A stretch of DNA of 64,000 nt from Shewanella aestuarii (GTDB lineage Bacteria > Pseudomonadota > Gammaproteobacteria > Enterobacterales > Shewanellaceae), in NCBI RefSeq assembly GCF_011765625.1, contig NZ_CP050313.1, positions 1,112,501-1,176,500 of the forward strand, written 5' to 3'. A program made the translations under genes and the position numbers. Position 1 is the stretch's first letter. Each line of letters opens with the position of its first letter. This document shows, one piece after another, positions 10,731 to 19,483 of this stretch. The notes below the pieces were generated by a model. That model was not told where the DNA came from. It searched no databases and worked only from the letters and a program-made list of their open reading frames with translations.

Positions 10731-11564
10731 GTGACCAATAAATCACTCGCAGAATCAGAATATAATCAGTTTAGGTTGTTTTTAGAACAACATAGCGGCA
10801 TCGTATTGGGTGAAAATAAGCAATACCTAGTAAGAAGTCGTCTAGCACCTCTTATGGGGAAATATAATCTCCCCTCTCTGTCAGACGTTGTTAAACATTC
10901 AATGAGACCTACTGAGCGTCAATTGCGCTCAGAAGTCATCGATGCTATGACCACCAACGAAACCTTATGGTTTCGTGACAAATACCCATTCGATTTACTG
11001 CAAAATGCATTGTTACCCGAGTATTCAAAGTTAGGGCGCCCCTTACGCATTTGGTCTGCGGCTTGTTCCTCTGGGCAGGAGCCTTATTCTCTTGCCATGA
11101 CCGTGATGGAGTATCAGCAGCGTAGACCGGGTGCATTACCCGGAGGTGTAGCAATTCAAGCAACTGATTTATCACCATCGATGCTTGAGCGTTGTAAAAA
11201 TGCTGAGTATGACAATTTAGCCTTAGCCCGAGGTTTATCTGATGAGCGTAAGCGTCAGTTTTTTGATGCTTTGCCCAATGGCAATATGAAAGTGAAAGAT
11301 AATGTTAAGCGATTGGTTAACTTTCGGGCCCATAATTTACTTGAAAGCTATTCGTTGCTGGGGAAATACGACATTATTTTTTGTCGTAATGTGTTGATTT
11401 ATTTTGCACCGGAGGCAAAAGCAAAAATTTTGCGGCAATTTGCTGCCGCTTTAAATCCTCAGGGGATATTATTTCTTGGGGCTTCAGAGTCAATTGCCGG
11501 TTTGACGGACGAGTTTAATATGGTTCGGTGTAATCCTGGCATCTATTATCAAAAGAAAACCTAA
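10731..11564 (+). CDS. cheR: CheR, chemoreceptor glutamate methyltransferase
   Basis: SAM-dependent methylation of receptor glutamates for adaptation. The 277-aa protein has the N-terminal helical domain (ESEYNQFRLFLEQHSGIVLGENKQYL) and the Rossmann methyltransferase domain with MTTNETLWFRD, RIWSAACSSGQEPYSLAM (SAM site) and DIIFCRNVLIYF. GTG 10731 is chosen because TTAGGA sits 7 nt before it; a GTG two codons earlier (10725) is too close to that RBS. It lies 190 nt after cheV and ends at a terminator before flgB. Confidence 0.93.
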   Translation: MTNKSLAESEYNQFRLFLEQHSGIVLGENKQYLVRSRLAPLMGKYNLPSLSDVVKHSMRPTERQLRSEVIDAMTTNETLWFRDKYPFDLLQNALLPEYSKLGRPLRIWSAACSSGQEPYSLAMTVMEYQQRRPGALPGGVAIQATDLSPSMLERCKNAEYDNLALARGLSDERKRQFFDALPNGNMKVKDNVKRLVNFRAHNLLESYSLLGKYDIIFCRNVLIYFAPEAKAKILRQFAAALNPQGILFLGASESIAGLTDEFNMVRCNPGIYYQKKT

Positions 11565-11577
11565 TCTAACTAACCGA

Positions 11578-11613
11578 AAAGCATACGGTAATTGGATTGT
11601 ATGCTTTATTTTT
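11578..11613 (+). terminator. Terminator after cheR
   Basis: AAAGCATAC pairs with GTATGCTTT over a 12-nt loop, followed by ATTTTTT. It isolates cheR from the sigma54 promoter of flgB. Confidence 0.8.
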
Positions 11614-11650
11614 TGCATCTATTCCTTCTAACTCCCTTTTTCGAAAATAT

Positions 11651-11666
11651 TGGCATACCCTTTGCT
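11651..11666 (+). promoter_or_regulatory. sigma54 promoter of flgBCDE
   Basis: TGGCATACCCTTTGCT matches the -24 (TGGCA) and -12 (TTTGCT) elements with exact GG-N10-GC spacing, 35 nt before the flgB ATG. Confidence 0.88.
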
Positions 11667-11700
11667 ACATATCTATCAGATAGCTGATGGAGGCAATTTT

Positions 11701-12099
11701 ATGGCGATTAACTTTGATAATGCACTTGGGGTACATCAATACTCTTTAGGTGTAAGGGCCCAGCGAGCCGAAGTTTTATCAAGCAACATTGCAAATGCTA
11801 ATACCCCAGGGTACAAAGCTCGCGATGTTGATTTTGCTTCTGCTATGTCAGCTGCTCGTTCACATCAAAAAGGCTTATCGATGAGTCAAACCACTGAAAA
11901 GCATTTTGATTTAACCGCTCTTAATCAGCAGCATGTTAAATATCGTGTAGTTAATCAACCTGATACAGGTGATGGCAACACTGTTGATATGCAGCAGGAA
12001 CAAACCGCTTTTATGCAAAACGCACTTGAGTACCAAATGTCTCTAGGTTTTTTGGAAGGCAAATTTAGTGGTATGCGTAAAGCGTTAACAGGTAATTAA
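11701..12099 (+). CDS. flgB: FlgB, proximal rod protein
   Basis: Periplasmic rod subunit nearest the MS ring. The 132-aa protein begins MAINFDNALGVHQYSLGVRA and has the rod-family motif SSNIANANTPGYKARDVDF near residues 28-46, with a C-terminal helix containing FMQNALEYQMSLGFLEGK. The ATG at 11701 has GGAGG 7 nt upstream; a 17-codon longer TTG-start form would overlap the sigma54 promoter and is rejected. First gene of flgBCDE. Confidence 0.95.
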   Translation: MAINFDNALGVHQYSLGVRAQRAEVLSSNIANANTPGYKARDVDFASAMSAARSHQKGLSMSQTTEKHFDLTALNQQHVKYRVVNQPDTGDGNTVDMQQEQTAFMQNALEYQMSLGFLEGKFSGMRKALTGN

Positions 12100-12101
12100 T
12101 T

Positions 12102-12518
12102 ATGAGCTTATTTAATATTTTCAATGTATCAGGATCAGGTATGAGCGCCCAGTCGGTGCGCTTGAATACCACCGCCAGTAATATTGCTAATGCTGATTCC
12201 GTTTCCAGTAGCGTTGATAAAACTTATCGTGCACGTCATCCAATATTTGAAGCTGAACTTGCCAATGCGAGTCATCAGCAAAGTGCGGGTCAGAAAGTGA
12301 ACGTACGTGGGATTGTTGAAAGTGATAAGCCATTAATTAAAGAATACTCTCCTGATCACCCAATGGCTGATACCGATGGCTTTATTTATAAGCCTAATGT
12401 GAATGTGATGGAAGAAATGGCCGATATGATTTCAGCTTCACGTTCTTATCAAATGAATGTTCAAGTGGCGGATGCAACAAAATCAATGTTGCAACAGACA
12501 CTTAGAATGGGTAAATAG
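12102..12518 (+). CDS. flgC: FlgC, proximal rod protein
   Basis: Rod subunit following FlgB. The 138-aa protein has the N-terminal rod motif (SGMSAQSVRLNTTASNIANA) and the C-terminal NVNVMEEMADMISASRSYQM heptad helix shared by axial proteins. Length is normal. Its ATG is two bases after the flgB stop, so it is translated in the same operon. Confidence 0.95.
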   Translation: MSLFNIFNVSGSGMSAQSVRLNTTASNIANADSVSSSVDKTYRARHPIFEAELANASHQQSAGQKVNVRGIVESDKPLIKEYSPDHPMADTDGFIYKPNVNVMEEMADMISASRSYQMNVQVADATKSMLQQTLRMGK

Positions 12519-12542
12519 CATGATTTTTTTTGGAGGTAATAT

Positions 12543-13328
12543 ATGAGCCTCGTAAATCCTTATAGTCAGTCTTTGCCTCAACAGACGTCAAGTGTGTCTA
12601 GCACAGGTACAGTGAGTAAAAATACTGTGCAATCGAATGCGACTGCAACATCAACAGGCAATCCCTTTTTAGACAGCATTAGATTGCCAAGTGTGCCTGA
12701 AACGCCTGAGCCTAAAGATCAAATGTTAAAGCAAGAAGACTTCTTTGCTTTGCTCAGTCAGCAGTTATCGATGCAAGATCCATTTAAACCTGTAGATAAT
12801 GATCAAATGATTGCCCAAATGGCATCGTTTTCAACGGTAGATGGCATTGCCAATCTGAATGCCGAGATTTTAAATCTCAATAGCGTGATGAGTTCAAGTC
12901 AAGCATTGCAGGCATCAGGACTTGTTGGCCGTAAAGTGTTGATTCCATCTGACACTGGTGCCATCACACCTGAAAGCTCTGAAATAAAAGGTGTGGTTAG
13001 TACTCCTGAAAAAATCGATACCATTACGATTCGCATTGAAGATGAATCTGGTCAGTTAATAAAAACCTTTGATATTGATGGCAGTGCTGGCGGTAACGTC
13101 GATGTTGCTTGGGATGGTCTTGATAAGAATGGCGAACCTGTCGCAGAGGGTAGTTATTCAATCAAAGCCAGCGGTAAAGTGGATGGTCAGTCGCAAGATC
13201 TTCCCGTATCGACTTACGCTCATGTTACCAGTGTCTCCTTGGGTACGGCAGCAACGGGTGCAATTTTAAACTTACGCGGTATTGGCGGCATTAAATTGTC
13301 AGATGTACTTGCAGTGTCTGAAACCTAA
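12543..13328 (+). CDS. flgD: FlgD, hook cap / assembly scaffold
   Basis: Caps the growing hook and directs FlgE assembly. The 261-aa protein has a Ser/Thr-rich disordered N-terminus, the conserved LKQEDFFALLSQQLSMQDPFKPVDNDQMIAQMASFSTV core (residues about 61-98), and a C-terminal Ig-like/tudor part with VAWDGLDKNGEPVAEGSYS. A strong GGAGG precedes the ATG. Length is slightly above E. coli FlgD and usual for this group. Confidence 0.95.
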   Translation: MSLVNPYSQSLPQQTSSVSSTGTVSKNTVQSNATATSTGNPFLDSIRLPSVPETPEPKDQMLKQEDFFALLSQQLSMQDPFKPVDNDQMIAQMASFSTVDGIANLNAEILNLNSVMSSSQALQASGLVGRKVLIPSDTGAITPESSEIKGVVSTPEKIDTITIRIEDESGQLIKTFDIDGSAGGNVDVAWDGLDKNGEPVAEGSYSIKASGKVDGQSQDLPVSTYAHVTSVSLGTAATGAILNLRGIGGIKLSDVLAVSET

Positions 13329-13387
13329 TATAGCAGTTTAGTGCCATAAAATTGTCACTAATATTATCGAAAAATTCGAGGTGAAAT

Positions 13388-14752
13388 ATGTCATTTAATA
13401 TCGCATTGAGTGGTATCGCAGCAGCGCAAAAAGATCTCAATACCACAGCAAATAACATTGCTAACGTAAATACCATTGGCTTTAAAGAGTCCCGTGCCGA
13501 ATTTGCTGACGTTTATGCAAATTCGATTTTCTCAAACAGCAAAACAGCTGTTGGGGGCGGGGTGACTACCACACAAGTTGCGCAGCAATTTCACCAAGGT
13601 AGCTTACAATTTACCAGCAACTCTTTAGACATGGCGATCAGTGGCGGTGGTTTTTTTGTTACTTCATCTGAACTAGGCACTCGTGACCAATCTTACACTA
13701 GAGCTGGCGCATTTAAAGTTGATCAAAGCAACTATATGGTTGATTCCGCTGGTAATTACTTGCAGGGCTTTCCGGTTGATAAAGATGGTAACTCGACTTC
13801 AGTTAGTTTAACCACCACACAGCCAATTAAAATTCCTGATACCGCAGGTAACCCTGTTATGTCGTCTAATGTGGGCTTGCAGATGAACTTAAATGTAGGC
13901 GAGAAAGCATTAGATCCCGCTAATTTTGATCACGAAGACCCAGCAACCTTTAATAATTCGACTTCTGTGACGATTTACGATTCATTAGGTAAACCGCATA
14001 TTATGACCACCTATTTTATCAAACCAGAAGAAGGTTCATATACTGGAGAAAGCAACTGGGTTGCATTTTATGCTATCGATGATAAACCAGTCGACTTAGC
14101 AGGCCCTGCTGGAGAATATAATTTTGATAGCGATGGAGATGGTAACCCAGACCCTACTACTAGAAGCGCTGTAAATGCAGATGGATGGAAAGGTGCAGTA
14201 ATTAAGTTCAATGATGTTGGTGCTTATACGGGTACTGATCCCGCGATAATAACAACAGAAGAGCTTGGTGTTAATGGCGCTGGAGTATTAGATCCAGGTA
14301 CTGATGGTACTCAAACTATTACCATTAACTTCAATAATCCAACTCAGTATGCTTCACCATTTGAAGTGACCGAGTTAACTCAAGACGGTACCACAGTTGG
14401 TCGATTGACCAATGTCGGCATTGGCGCTGATGGTCTGGTAACGGCAAGTTACAGTAATGGTTCAACCGTGCCTTTATCACGAGTCGCCCTAGTTCGATTT
14501 GCCAATGAACAAGGTTTAACGCAGGTAGGCAATACTGCATGGAAAGAGAGCCTTGATTCTGGTCCGGCTTTAGCGGGTGAAGCTAATAGCGGTACTTTTG
14601 GTAGCATTCGTTCATCGGCATTAGAACAGTCAAATGTTGATTTAACCACCGAATTAGTGGATTTGATTTCAGCACAGCGTAACTTCCAAGCAAACTCGCG
14701 TACCCTTGAAGTGAACAATACTCTTAACCAAACGGTATTACAGATCCGTTAA
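13388..14752 (+). CDS. flgE: FlgE, hook protein
   Basis: Structural subunit of the flexible hook. The 454-aa protein starts MSFNIALSGIAAAQKDLNTT, has NNIANVNTIGFKESRAEFAD, the GGGFF motif and, at the C-terminus, LEQSNVDLTTELVDLISAQRNFQANSRTLE, all conserved in hook proteins. The central acidic surface domain contains a DSDGDGNPDPTTRS loop that resembles calcium-binding loops. GAGG precedes the ATG. Last gene of flgBCDE, followed by a terminator. Confidence 0.95.
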   Translation: MSFNIALSGIAAAQKDLNTTANNIANVNTIGFKESRAEFADVYANSIFSNSKTAVGGGVTTTQVAQQFHQGSLQFTSNSLDMAISGGGFFVTSSELGTRDQSYTRAGAFKVDQSNYMVDSAGNYLQGFPVDKDGNSTSVSLTTTQPIKIPDTAGNPVMSSNVGLQMNLNVGEKALDPANFDHEDPATFNNSTSVTIYDSLGKPHIMTTYFIKPEEGSYTGESNWVAFYAIDDKPVDLAGPAGEYNFDSDGDGNPDPTTRSAVNADGWKGAVIKFNDVGAYTGTDPAIITTEELGVNGAGVLDPGTDGTQTITINFNNPTQYASPFEVTELTQDGTTVGRLTNVGIGADGLVTASYSNGSTVPLSRVALVRFANEQGLTQVGNTAWKESLDSGPALAGEANSGTFGSIRSSALEQSNVDLTTELVDLISAQRNFQANSRTLEVNNTLNQTVLQIR

Positions 14753-14771
14753 TCGTTGATACATCACTTAT

Positions 14772-14799
14772 AAGCGTTGCCGTTATCGGCAACGCTTTG
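14772..14799 (+). terminator. Terminator after flgE
   Basis: AAGCGTTGCCG pairs with CGGCAACGCTT around a TTAT loop, followed by a short T-rich tail. The GC-rich 11-bp stem is strong although the T-run is interrupted. Confidence 0.82.
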
Positions 14800-14917
14800 C
14801 CTTTGTATAGTTTTGCGGTATTTATTTCGTTATTTTTTGACACTCTCCAGTTATCTCTTATTTCTTTTATTTCCCTTACCATCAATAAAACAATAACTTA
14901 AAAGTAATTCGTTTTAT

Positions 14918-14933
14918 TGGCATGCCAATTGCT
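14918..14933 (+). promoter_or_regulatory. sigma54 promoter of flgFGHI and downstream genes
   Basis: TGGCATGCCAATTGCT is a full match to the -24/-12 consensus with exact spacing, 48 nt before the flgF ATG. Confidence 0.9.
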
Positions 14934-14980
14934 TTGTCTAAGTAATATCGTTGTTTAAAGGTTTTTTGACGGAGCGGCAA

Positions 14981-15724
14981 ATGGACAAATTTATGTATGT
15001 TGCGATGAGTGGTGCTAAGCAAGGCATGAATGCTTTGGCAGTACGCGCAAACAACTTAGCCAATGCCAATACCGATGGGTTTAAGTCTGATATGACCCAA
15101 GCTCGCTCAATGCAAGCATTTGGTGAAGGCTTACCTACTCGTGTGTTTTCTATGATAGAAAGCCCGGGCACTAATTTTAGCAACGGGCCATTAAAAGCTA
15201 CTGGTCGAGATTTGGATATTGCCATTAAAGGCGATGGCTGGATAGCGGTACAAGCCCAAGATGGTTCAGAAGCTTATACCCGAGCTGGTAGTTTGAAATT
15301 TGACAGCACAGGTTTATTAGTTAATAGCCGCAATACGCCTGTTATGGGCGATGCTGGGCCTATCGTGTTGCCACTACCTATCGCTGGGGTGCATATTTCA
15401 GAAGACGGCATTATTTCAGTACGCCCACAAGGTGCAACCGCTGAAGTGATCGAAGAAGTGGCACGAATAAAGTTTGTTAATCCGGGTAACGATCAAATGA
15501 TGCGTGGAGAAGATGGCTTATTCAGACAAATGTCAGGCCAGCCTGCGGCAAAAGATCCTGATGTGCGTGTCGAAAGCGGTGCGATTGAAGGGAGTAACGT
15601 CAATCCTGTGCATGAAATGGTCGCCATGATCGATATTCAACGTCAGTACGAAATGCAAGTCAAGATGATGAAAAATGCCGAAGAGGCTGATCGCTCGTCA
15701 TCATCATTATTAAGAATTAGTTAG
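14981..15724 (+). CDS. flgF: FlgF, proximal rod protein
   Basis: Rod subunit between FlgC and FlgG. The 247-aa protein starts MDKFMYVAMSGAKQGMNALA with NNLANANTDGFKSD, and ends with EGSNVNPVHEMVAMIDIQRQYEMQ, typical of FlgF. ATG 14981 has ACGGAG 7 nt upstream; an upstream in-frame start would add ten unconserved residues. Eleven bases separate it from flgG. Confidence 0.95.
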   Translation: MDKFMYVAMSGAKQGMNALAVRANNLANANTDGFKSDMTQARSMQAFGEGLPTRVFSMIESPGTNFSNGPLKATGRDLDIAIKGDGWIAVQAQDGSEAYTRAGSLKFDSTGLLVNSRNTPVMGDAGPIVLPLPIAGVHISEDGIISVRPQGATAEVIEEVARIKFVNPGNDQMMRGEDGLFRQMSGQPAAKDPDVRVESGAIEGSNVNPVHEMVAMIDIQRQYEMQVKMMKNAEEADRSSSSLLRIS

Positions 15725-15735
15725 GAGTAATTATT

Positions 15736-16524
15736 ATGCATCCAGCTCTGTGGATTAGTAAAACGGGTTTAGACGCCCAACAAACAGATATTGCGGTTAT
15801 TTCTAACAACGTTGCTAACGCCAGTACCGTCGGATACAAAAAAAGCCGCGCTGTGTTTGAAGACTTGCTATATCAAACAATTAACCAAGCTGGTGGTATT
15901 AGTGCCGATAACTCTAAATTGCCAAACGGTTTAAACCTTGGCGCAGGTACTAAAGTGGTTGCCACCCAAAAGATGTTTACCCAAGGCAACATGCTCACTA
16001 CTGACAATGCATTGGATTTAATGATCGAAGGCCCAGGCTTTTTTGAAGTGCAAATGCCAGATGGGACACCTGCTTATACTCGTAATGGCCAGTTTAGCTT
16101 AGATGACACGGGGCAAATCGTCACACCGGGCTCAGGTTATGTTCTGCAACCGCCAATTACGATCCCTGATAATGCCACTAGTATTACTGTATCAGCCGAA
16201 GGCGAAGTGTCAGTCAAAACGGCTGATGCGGCTGAAAACCAAGTGATAGGCCAGTTAACCATGACAGATTTTATTAATCCATCAGGGTTAGATCCACTCG
16301 GTCAAAATTTATATACCGAAACCGGTGCTAGCGGCACGCCAATTCAAGGCACAGCATCGTTAGATGGAATGGGGGCTATTCGTCAAGGCGCGTTAGAAAC
16401 CTCTAATGTGAACGTGACAGAAGAGTTAGTTAATCTAATTCAAAGTCAACGGATCTATGAGATGAACTCCAAAGTGATTTCAGCGGTTGATCAAATGCTG
16501 TCTTATGTGAATCAAAATCTTTAG
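15736..16524 (+). CDS. flgG: FlgG, distal rod protein
   Basis: Forms the distal drive shaft. The 262-aa protein starts MHPALWISKTGLDAQQTDIA, has NNVANASTVGYKKSRAVFEDL, the GPGFFEVQMPDG motif, and TSNVNVTEELVNLIQSQRIYEM at the C-terminus. Length equals the usual 262 aa of FlgG. GGAG precedes the ATG. Confidence 0.96.
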   Translation: MHPALWISKTGLDAQQTDIAVISNNVANASTVGYKKSRAVFEDLLYQTINQAGGISADNSKLPNGLNLGAGTKVVATQKMFTQGNMLTTDNALDLMIEGPGFFEVQMPDGTPAYTRNGQFSLDDTGQIVTPGSGYVLQPPITIPDNATSITVSAEGEVSVKTADAAENQVIGQLTMTDFINPSGLDPLGQNLYTETGASGTPIQGTASLDGMGAIRQGALETSNVNVTEELVNLIQSQRIYEMNSKVISAVDQMLSYVNQNL

Positions 16525-16533
16525 GGGGCAATC

Positions 16534-17208
16534 ATGATTAAGTATCTTGCTTTAGTCAGCCTAATCGCGCTAGCTGGGTGTAGTTCAACACAGAAAAAAC
16601 CGATACCAGATGATCCGTTTTATGCGCCAGTGTATCCAGAAGAGCCGATAACGCAAAAAGCAGCCACGGGATCGATCTTTCTAGACTCACAATCAGCCAG
16701 TTTGTACTCCGATATTCGAGCTCACAAAGTGGGTGACATTATTACTGTGGTGTTAAAAGAATCCACTCAGGCAACTAAAAGTGCCAATAATGAATTAAAG
16801 AAAAATACCGGGCTAAGTGTTGAACCTGTGTATGCCGGTGGCGGTAATGTCACCATTAAAGGCGTACCGTTGGATTTTCGCTACTCTGACAGTATGAATA
16901 CCAAGCGTGAAGCCGATGCCGATCAGTCTAACAGTTTAGATGGCAGTATTTCGGCCAATGTGATGCAAGTACTGAGTAATGGCAATTTGATTATTCGTGG
17001 TGAAAAGTGGATATCAATTAATAATGGTGATGAGTTTATTCGCGTCACAGGGGTTGTACGCAGCCAAGATATCAGCCCAGACAATACCATTGAATCGACT
17101 CGCGTTGCCAATGCTCGCATTCAATATAGCGGAACGGGCACTTTTGCCGACACCCAAAAAGTGGGCTGGTTAAGCTCATTCTTTATGGGTGAGTGGTGGC
17201 CTTTCTAA
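16534..17208 (+). CDS. flgH: FlgH, L-ring lipoprotein
   Basis: Outer-membrane ring around the rod. The 224-aa protein has a lipobox LAGC with the acylated Cys at residue 16, followed by a Pro-rich region, then [39 protein letters not shown] and [23 protein letters not shown], all conserved in FlgH. GGGG precedes the ATG. flgI begins 10 nt after it. Confidence 0.96.
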   Translation: MIKYLALVSLIALAGCSSTQKKPIPDDPFYAPVYPEEPITQKAATGSIFLDSQSASLYSDIRAHKVGDIITVVLKESTQATKSANNELKKNTGLSVEPVYAGGGNVTIKGVPLDFRYSDSMNTKREADADQSNSLDGSISANVMQVLSNGNLIIRGEKWISINNGDEFIRVTGVVRSQDISPDNTIESTRVANARIQYSGTGTFADTQKVGWLSSFFMGEWWPF

Positions 17209-17218
17209 GGAGATGAAC

Positions 17219-18319
17219 ATGAAAATCAATGTCATTTTAACCATGTTCGTTGCAATGTGTATTTTTGTCTCTTCTGAGGTTGAAGCACAACGCATTAAAG
17301 ATATTGCCAATGTGCAAGGCGTGCGAACCAACCAATTAGTGGGTTATGGATTAGTGGTCGGTTTACCAGGCACCGGCGAGAAAACTCGCTATACCGAACA
17401 AACTTTTAAAACTATGCTGAAAAACTTTGGCATTAATTTACCTGAGTCTGTTCGCCCAAAAGTGAAAAATGTGGCTGTGGTAGCTGTGCATGCTGATATG
17501 CCCGCTTTTATTAAACCCGGTCAGTTACTTGATGTGACGGTATCAAGTATTGGGGAAGCAAAAAGTTTACGTGGCGGCACCTTAATTCAAACCTTTTTAA
17601 AAGGGGTTGATGGCAATGTGTATGCAATCGCACAGGGCAGCTTAGTTGTCAGTGGTTTTAGTGCCGAAGGGCTTGATGGTTCGCAGGTTATTCAAAATAC
17701 ACCCACAGTAGGTCGTATACCCAGTGGCGCAATTGTTGAACGCAGTGTGGCATCGCCTTTTGCTAATGGGGATCATCTTACTTTTAACTTACGTCGTGCA
17801 GATTTTTCAACTGCCAAAAGAACCGCTGATGCCATTAATGACTTACTTGGCCCTGGTATGGCCCGCGCATTAGATGCAAGCTCAATTCAAGTGAGTGCCC
17901 CACGTGATGCTTCACAACGTGTATCGTTTTTAGCCACCCTTGAAAATATTGAGGTAGAACCAGCCGATGAGTCAGCCAAAGTGATTGTTAATTCACGGAC
18001 TGGCACTATTGTGGTTGGACAAAACGTCAAATTATTGCCAGCTGCTGTTACCCATGGTGGCTTAACCGTGACGATTGCTGAAGCCACTCAAGTATCACAG
18101 CCTAATCCGCTTGCGGGTGGGCAAACCGTGGTCACAACTGACAGCACTATCGATGTCAATCAAAGCGATAACCGCATGTTTATGTTTAATCCAGGTACCA
18201 CATTGGATGAGCTAGTTAGGGCAGTAAACTTAGTCGGCGCTGCACCTTCTGATGTACTGGCAATTCTGGAAGCATTAAAGATGGCAGGCGCTTTGCATGG
18301 TGAACTTATCATCATCTAA
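17219..18319 (+). CDS. flgI: FlgI, P-ring protein
   Basis: Periplasmic peptidoglycan-associated ring. The 366-aa protein has a signal peptide (cleavage near VEA-QRIKD), then [37 protein letters not shown] and a C-terminal [20 protein letters not shown], highly conserved. ATG 17219 has AAGGAG six bases upstream; another ATG at 17213 abuts the RBS and is unlikely. FlgA (8588-9298) is its chaperone. Confidence 0.95.
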   Translation: MKINVILTMFVAMCIFVSSEVEAQRIKDIANVQGVRTNQLVGYGLVVGLPGTGEKTRYTEQTFKTMLKNFGINLPESVRPKVKNVAVVAVHADMPAFIKPGQLLDVTVSSIGEAKSLRGGTLIQTFLKGVDGNVYAIAQGSLVVSGFSAEGLDGSQVIQNTPTVGRIPSGAIVERSVASPFANGDHLTFNLRRADFSTAKRTADAINDLLGPGMARALDASSIQVSAPRDASQRVSFLATLENIEVEPADESAKVIVNSRTGTIVVGQNVKLLPAAVTHGGLTVTIAEATQVSQPNPLAGGQTVVTTDSTIDVNQSDNRMFMFNPGTTLDELVRAVNLVGAAPSDVLAILEALKMAGALHGELIII

Positions 18320-18349
18320 TAATTGTCGCTTTGGCAATATGGAACGACT

Positions 18350-19483
18350 ATGGAAAAGCTGTCAAATTCATCGCACTTTCTGGATCTAGGTGGACTGGAT
18401 TCACTCCGAGTTCAAGCTCAGAAAGACGAGAAGGGCGCGCTTAAAGAAGTCGCTAAGCAATTTGAAGGTATCTTTATTCAAATGCTGATGAAAAGTATGC
18501 GCGATGCGAATGAAGCATTTAAATCTGACAGTCCTTTCAATAGTGAAACGACTGCCTTTTATGAGCAAATGCGCGATCAGCAAATGTCGATGGATTTGTC
18601 TAATAAAGGCATGCTCGGCCTAGCAGACTTAATGGTGCAGCAGTTATCCCCTAACGATAGCCCGATAACCCCAGCTTCTGTTTTACGGGGCAATAGTGAT
18701 GCCAAAGTTAATCCAAGTATGTTTGTCAATAAACAGGATAGTGCACAAACTGCAAGTCCCACTGACAGTATCTTGCTGCGCGATAACTCAGAACTTTTAA
18801 CGCAACATGCTCAAAGCAACAGTGTATCGTCATTAGGGCTAAACTCAGCCGCTTCAATCAAAGCAATGAATCAAATCTTATCCGGTCAAAAAACGGCTTC
18901 AGCCAGTTTCGATGCTAGCGGCAAAAGCTTGCCAAATACCAGCGTGGCTGATGGAAGTAAAGTGCAAGCAGCACAAGAGAAAGTTAGCCAGTTTGATAGT
19001 CCACAGCATTTTATATCTGTGCTTTACCCACATGCCAAAAAAGCGGCCAAAGAATTAGGCACCACAGCGGAAGTACTTATTGCGCAATCAGCATTGGAGA
19101 CAGGCTGGGGACAAAAAGTTATCCGCAGCAAAGATGGTTCAATAAGCAATAACCTTTTTAACATTAAAGCGGATAAGCGCTGGCAAGGCGATAAAGCTAC
19201 CGTCAACACACTGGAGTTTGAAAAAGGGGTCGCTGTACAACAACGCGCTGATTTCCGTGTGTATGACAATTTAGAGCAAAGCTTTAATGATTTTGTTTCG
19301 TTTATTTCTCAGGGCGATCGTTACCAAGATGCCCGTAAAGTGGCGAGCGAGCCGCGTGAATTTATTCAAGCGCTACAAAAAGCTGGCTATGCCACTGATC
19401 CGCAATATGCCAAAAAGGTGATTAGTGTTATGCAATCCGTTACACAAGGGCTTAAATCCATATTACCTGGGGAGGCTAAATAA
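18350..19483 (+). CDS. flgJ: FlgJ, rod-cap peptidoglycan hydrolase
   Basis: Caps the rod and opens the peptidoglycan. The 377-aa protein has an N-terminal rod-binding domain (EVAKQFEGIFIQMLMKSMRD, YEQMRDQQMS), a long Ser/Asn-rich linker, and a C-terminal glucosaminidase/lysozyme-like domain with the catalytic Glu in AQSALETGWGQ followed by NLFNIKADKRW and FRVYDNLEQSFNDFV. It is a full-length two-domain form. ATG 18350 is favoured; a TTG at 18323 is next to the flgI stop. Overlaps flgK by one base. Confidence 0.94.
   Translation: MEKLSNSSHFLDLGGLDSLRVQAQKDEKGALKEVAKQFEGIFIQMLMKSMRDANEAFKSDSPFNSETTAFYEQMRDQQMSMDLSNKGMLGLADLMVQQLSPNDSPITPASVLRGNSDAKVNPSMFVNKQDSAQTASPTDSILLRDNSELLTQHAQSNSVSSLGLNSAASIKAMNQILSGQKTASASFDASGKSLPNTSVADGSKVQAAQEKVSQFDSPQHFISVLYPHAKKAAKELGTTAEVLIAQSALETGWGQKVIRSKDGSISNNLFNIKADKRWQGDKATVNTLEFEKGVAVQQRADFRVYDNLEQSFNDFVSFISQGDRYQDARKVASEPREFIQALQKAGYATDPQYAKKVISVMQSVTQGLKSILPGEAK

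Noticed and set aside
14449..14718. 89-codon open frame on the minus strand inside flgE
   Set aside because: Antisense shadow of a well-conserved coding region; no RBS or recognisable protein.
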